A stretch of DNA of 47,446 nt from Oscillospiraceae bacterium (GTDB lineage: Bacteria; Bacillota; Clostridia; Oscillospirales; Oscillospiraceae): positions 1-47,446 of the forward strand of contig SVLU01000014.1 of the NCBI GenBank assembly GCA_015067795.1. The letters run 5' to 3'. A model generated the notes under the pieces. That model searched no databases. It was not told the DNA's origin and was given only the letters and a program-made list of their open reading frames with translations. Below, one piece after another: positions 47,412 through 47,446 of the stretch; the stretch's first letter is position 1; each line of letters starts with the position of its first letter. The translations under genes and the position numbers were made by a program.

Positions 47412-47446
47412 TGCAAAAAAGCATGACAAGTAAGCGGATTAAGAAA

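Overview
The window looks like a chromosomal segment of a low-to-medium GC, endospore-forming Clostridia, most likely a gut Oscillospirales/Ruminococcaceae-type organism. That placement is inferred from gene content and order. Sporulation genes are present (yqfC-yqfD, a ylbJ-like gene, spoVM, a sipL-like gene). So are a CarD regulator, a c-di-AMP cyclase pair, the YicC-RemA-Gmk-omega-PriA-Def-Fmt-RsmB-RlmN-PrpC-PrkC-RsgA core block and the phoH-ybeY-era-yqzL-recO block. Ribosome binding sites are strong and many genes overlap. I saw no rRNA, tRNA, insertion sequence, prophage or CRISPR array.

Layout. Positions 1-5500 are accessory: the tail of an unknown gene, a chain of small hairpins, a membrane-anchored unknown, a GNAT acetyltransferase with a leader peptide and alternative RNA pairings, a TSUP exporter with a GtrA-like protein, and a beta-helix carbohydrate-binding lipoprotein with a Met/Pro/Glu repeat tail. 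Positions 5500-10400 lie on the minus strand: a LURP-one-like protein, an aldo/keto reductase with ferredoxin clusters, a cobalamin-riboswitch unit (DUF4430 protein plus ECF S component), a membrane cyclophilin, a small Cys protein and a YlbJ-like protein. Positions 10400-25700 carry plus-strand core genes: yqfCD behind a sigma-E-like promoter, phoH, ybeY, era, a yqzL-like gene, recO, mutS2, an HPr/Crh-like gene, uvrC, rsmD, coaD, a coiled-coil gene, carD, ispD, ispF, and a Se/S-carrier-like protein with a cysteine desulfurase. Positions 25700-41640 form one almost gapless unit from cdaA to rsgA that couples c-di-AMP synthesis, RNA turnover, GMP kinase, transcription, replication restart, translation initiation, rRNA modification and Ser/Thr phosphorylation.

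After rsgA, where Bacillus has rpe and thiN, there is a repeat island. It is followed by a two-TM microprotein, a 23-codon spoVM and a sipL-like gene, which points to a spore coat-basement cluster. A 50-residue Asn/Gln-rich protein lies convergent to sipL. The window ends with yebC, gapA, a small two-Cys-pair protein and a small lipoprotein.

The observations I consider most worth following are: the acetyltransferase leader (1122-1250); the Asn/Gln-rich microprotein beside sipL; the HPr-like protein with Arg at position 15; the Shine-Dalgarno-occluding hairpin before the DUF3343 gene; the B12 riboswitch unit; and four families of intergenic repeats, one of which brackets ybeY-era.
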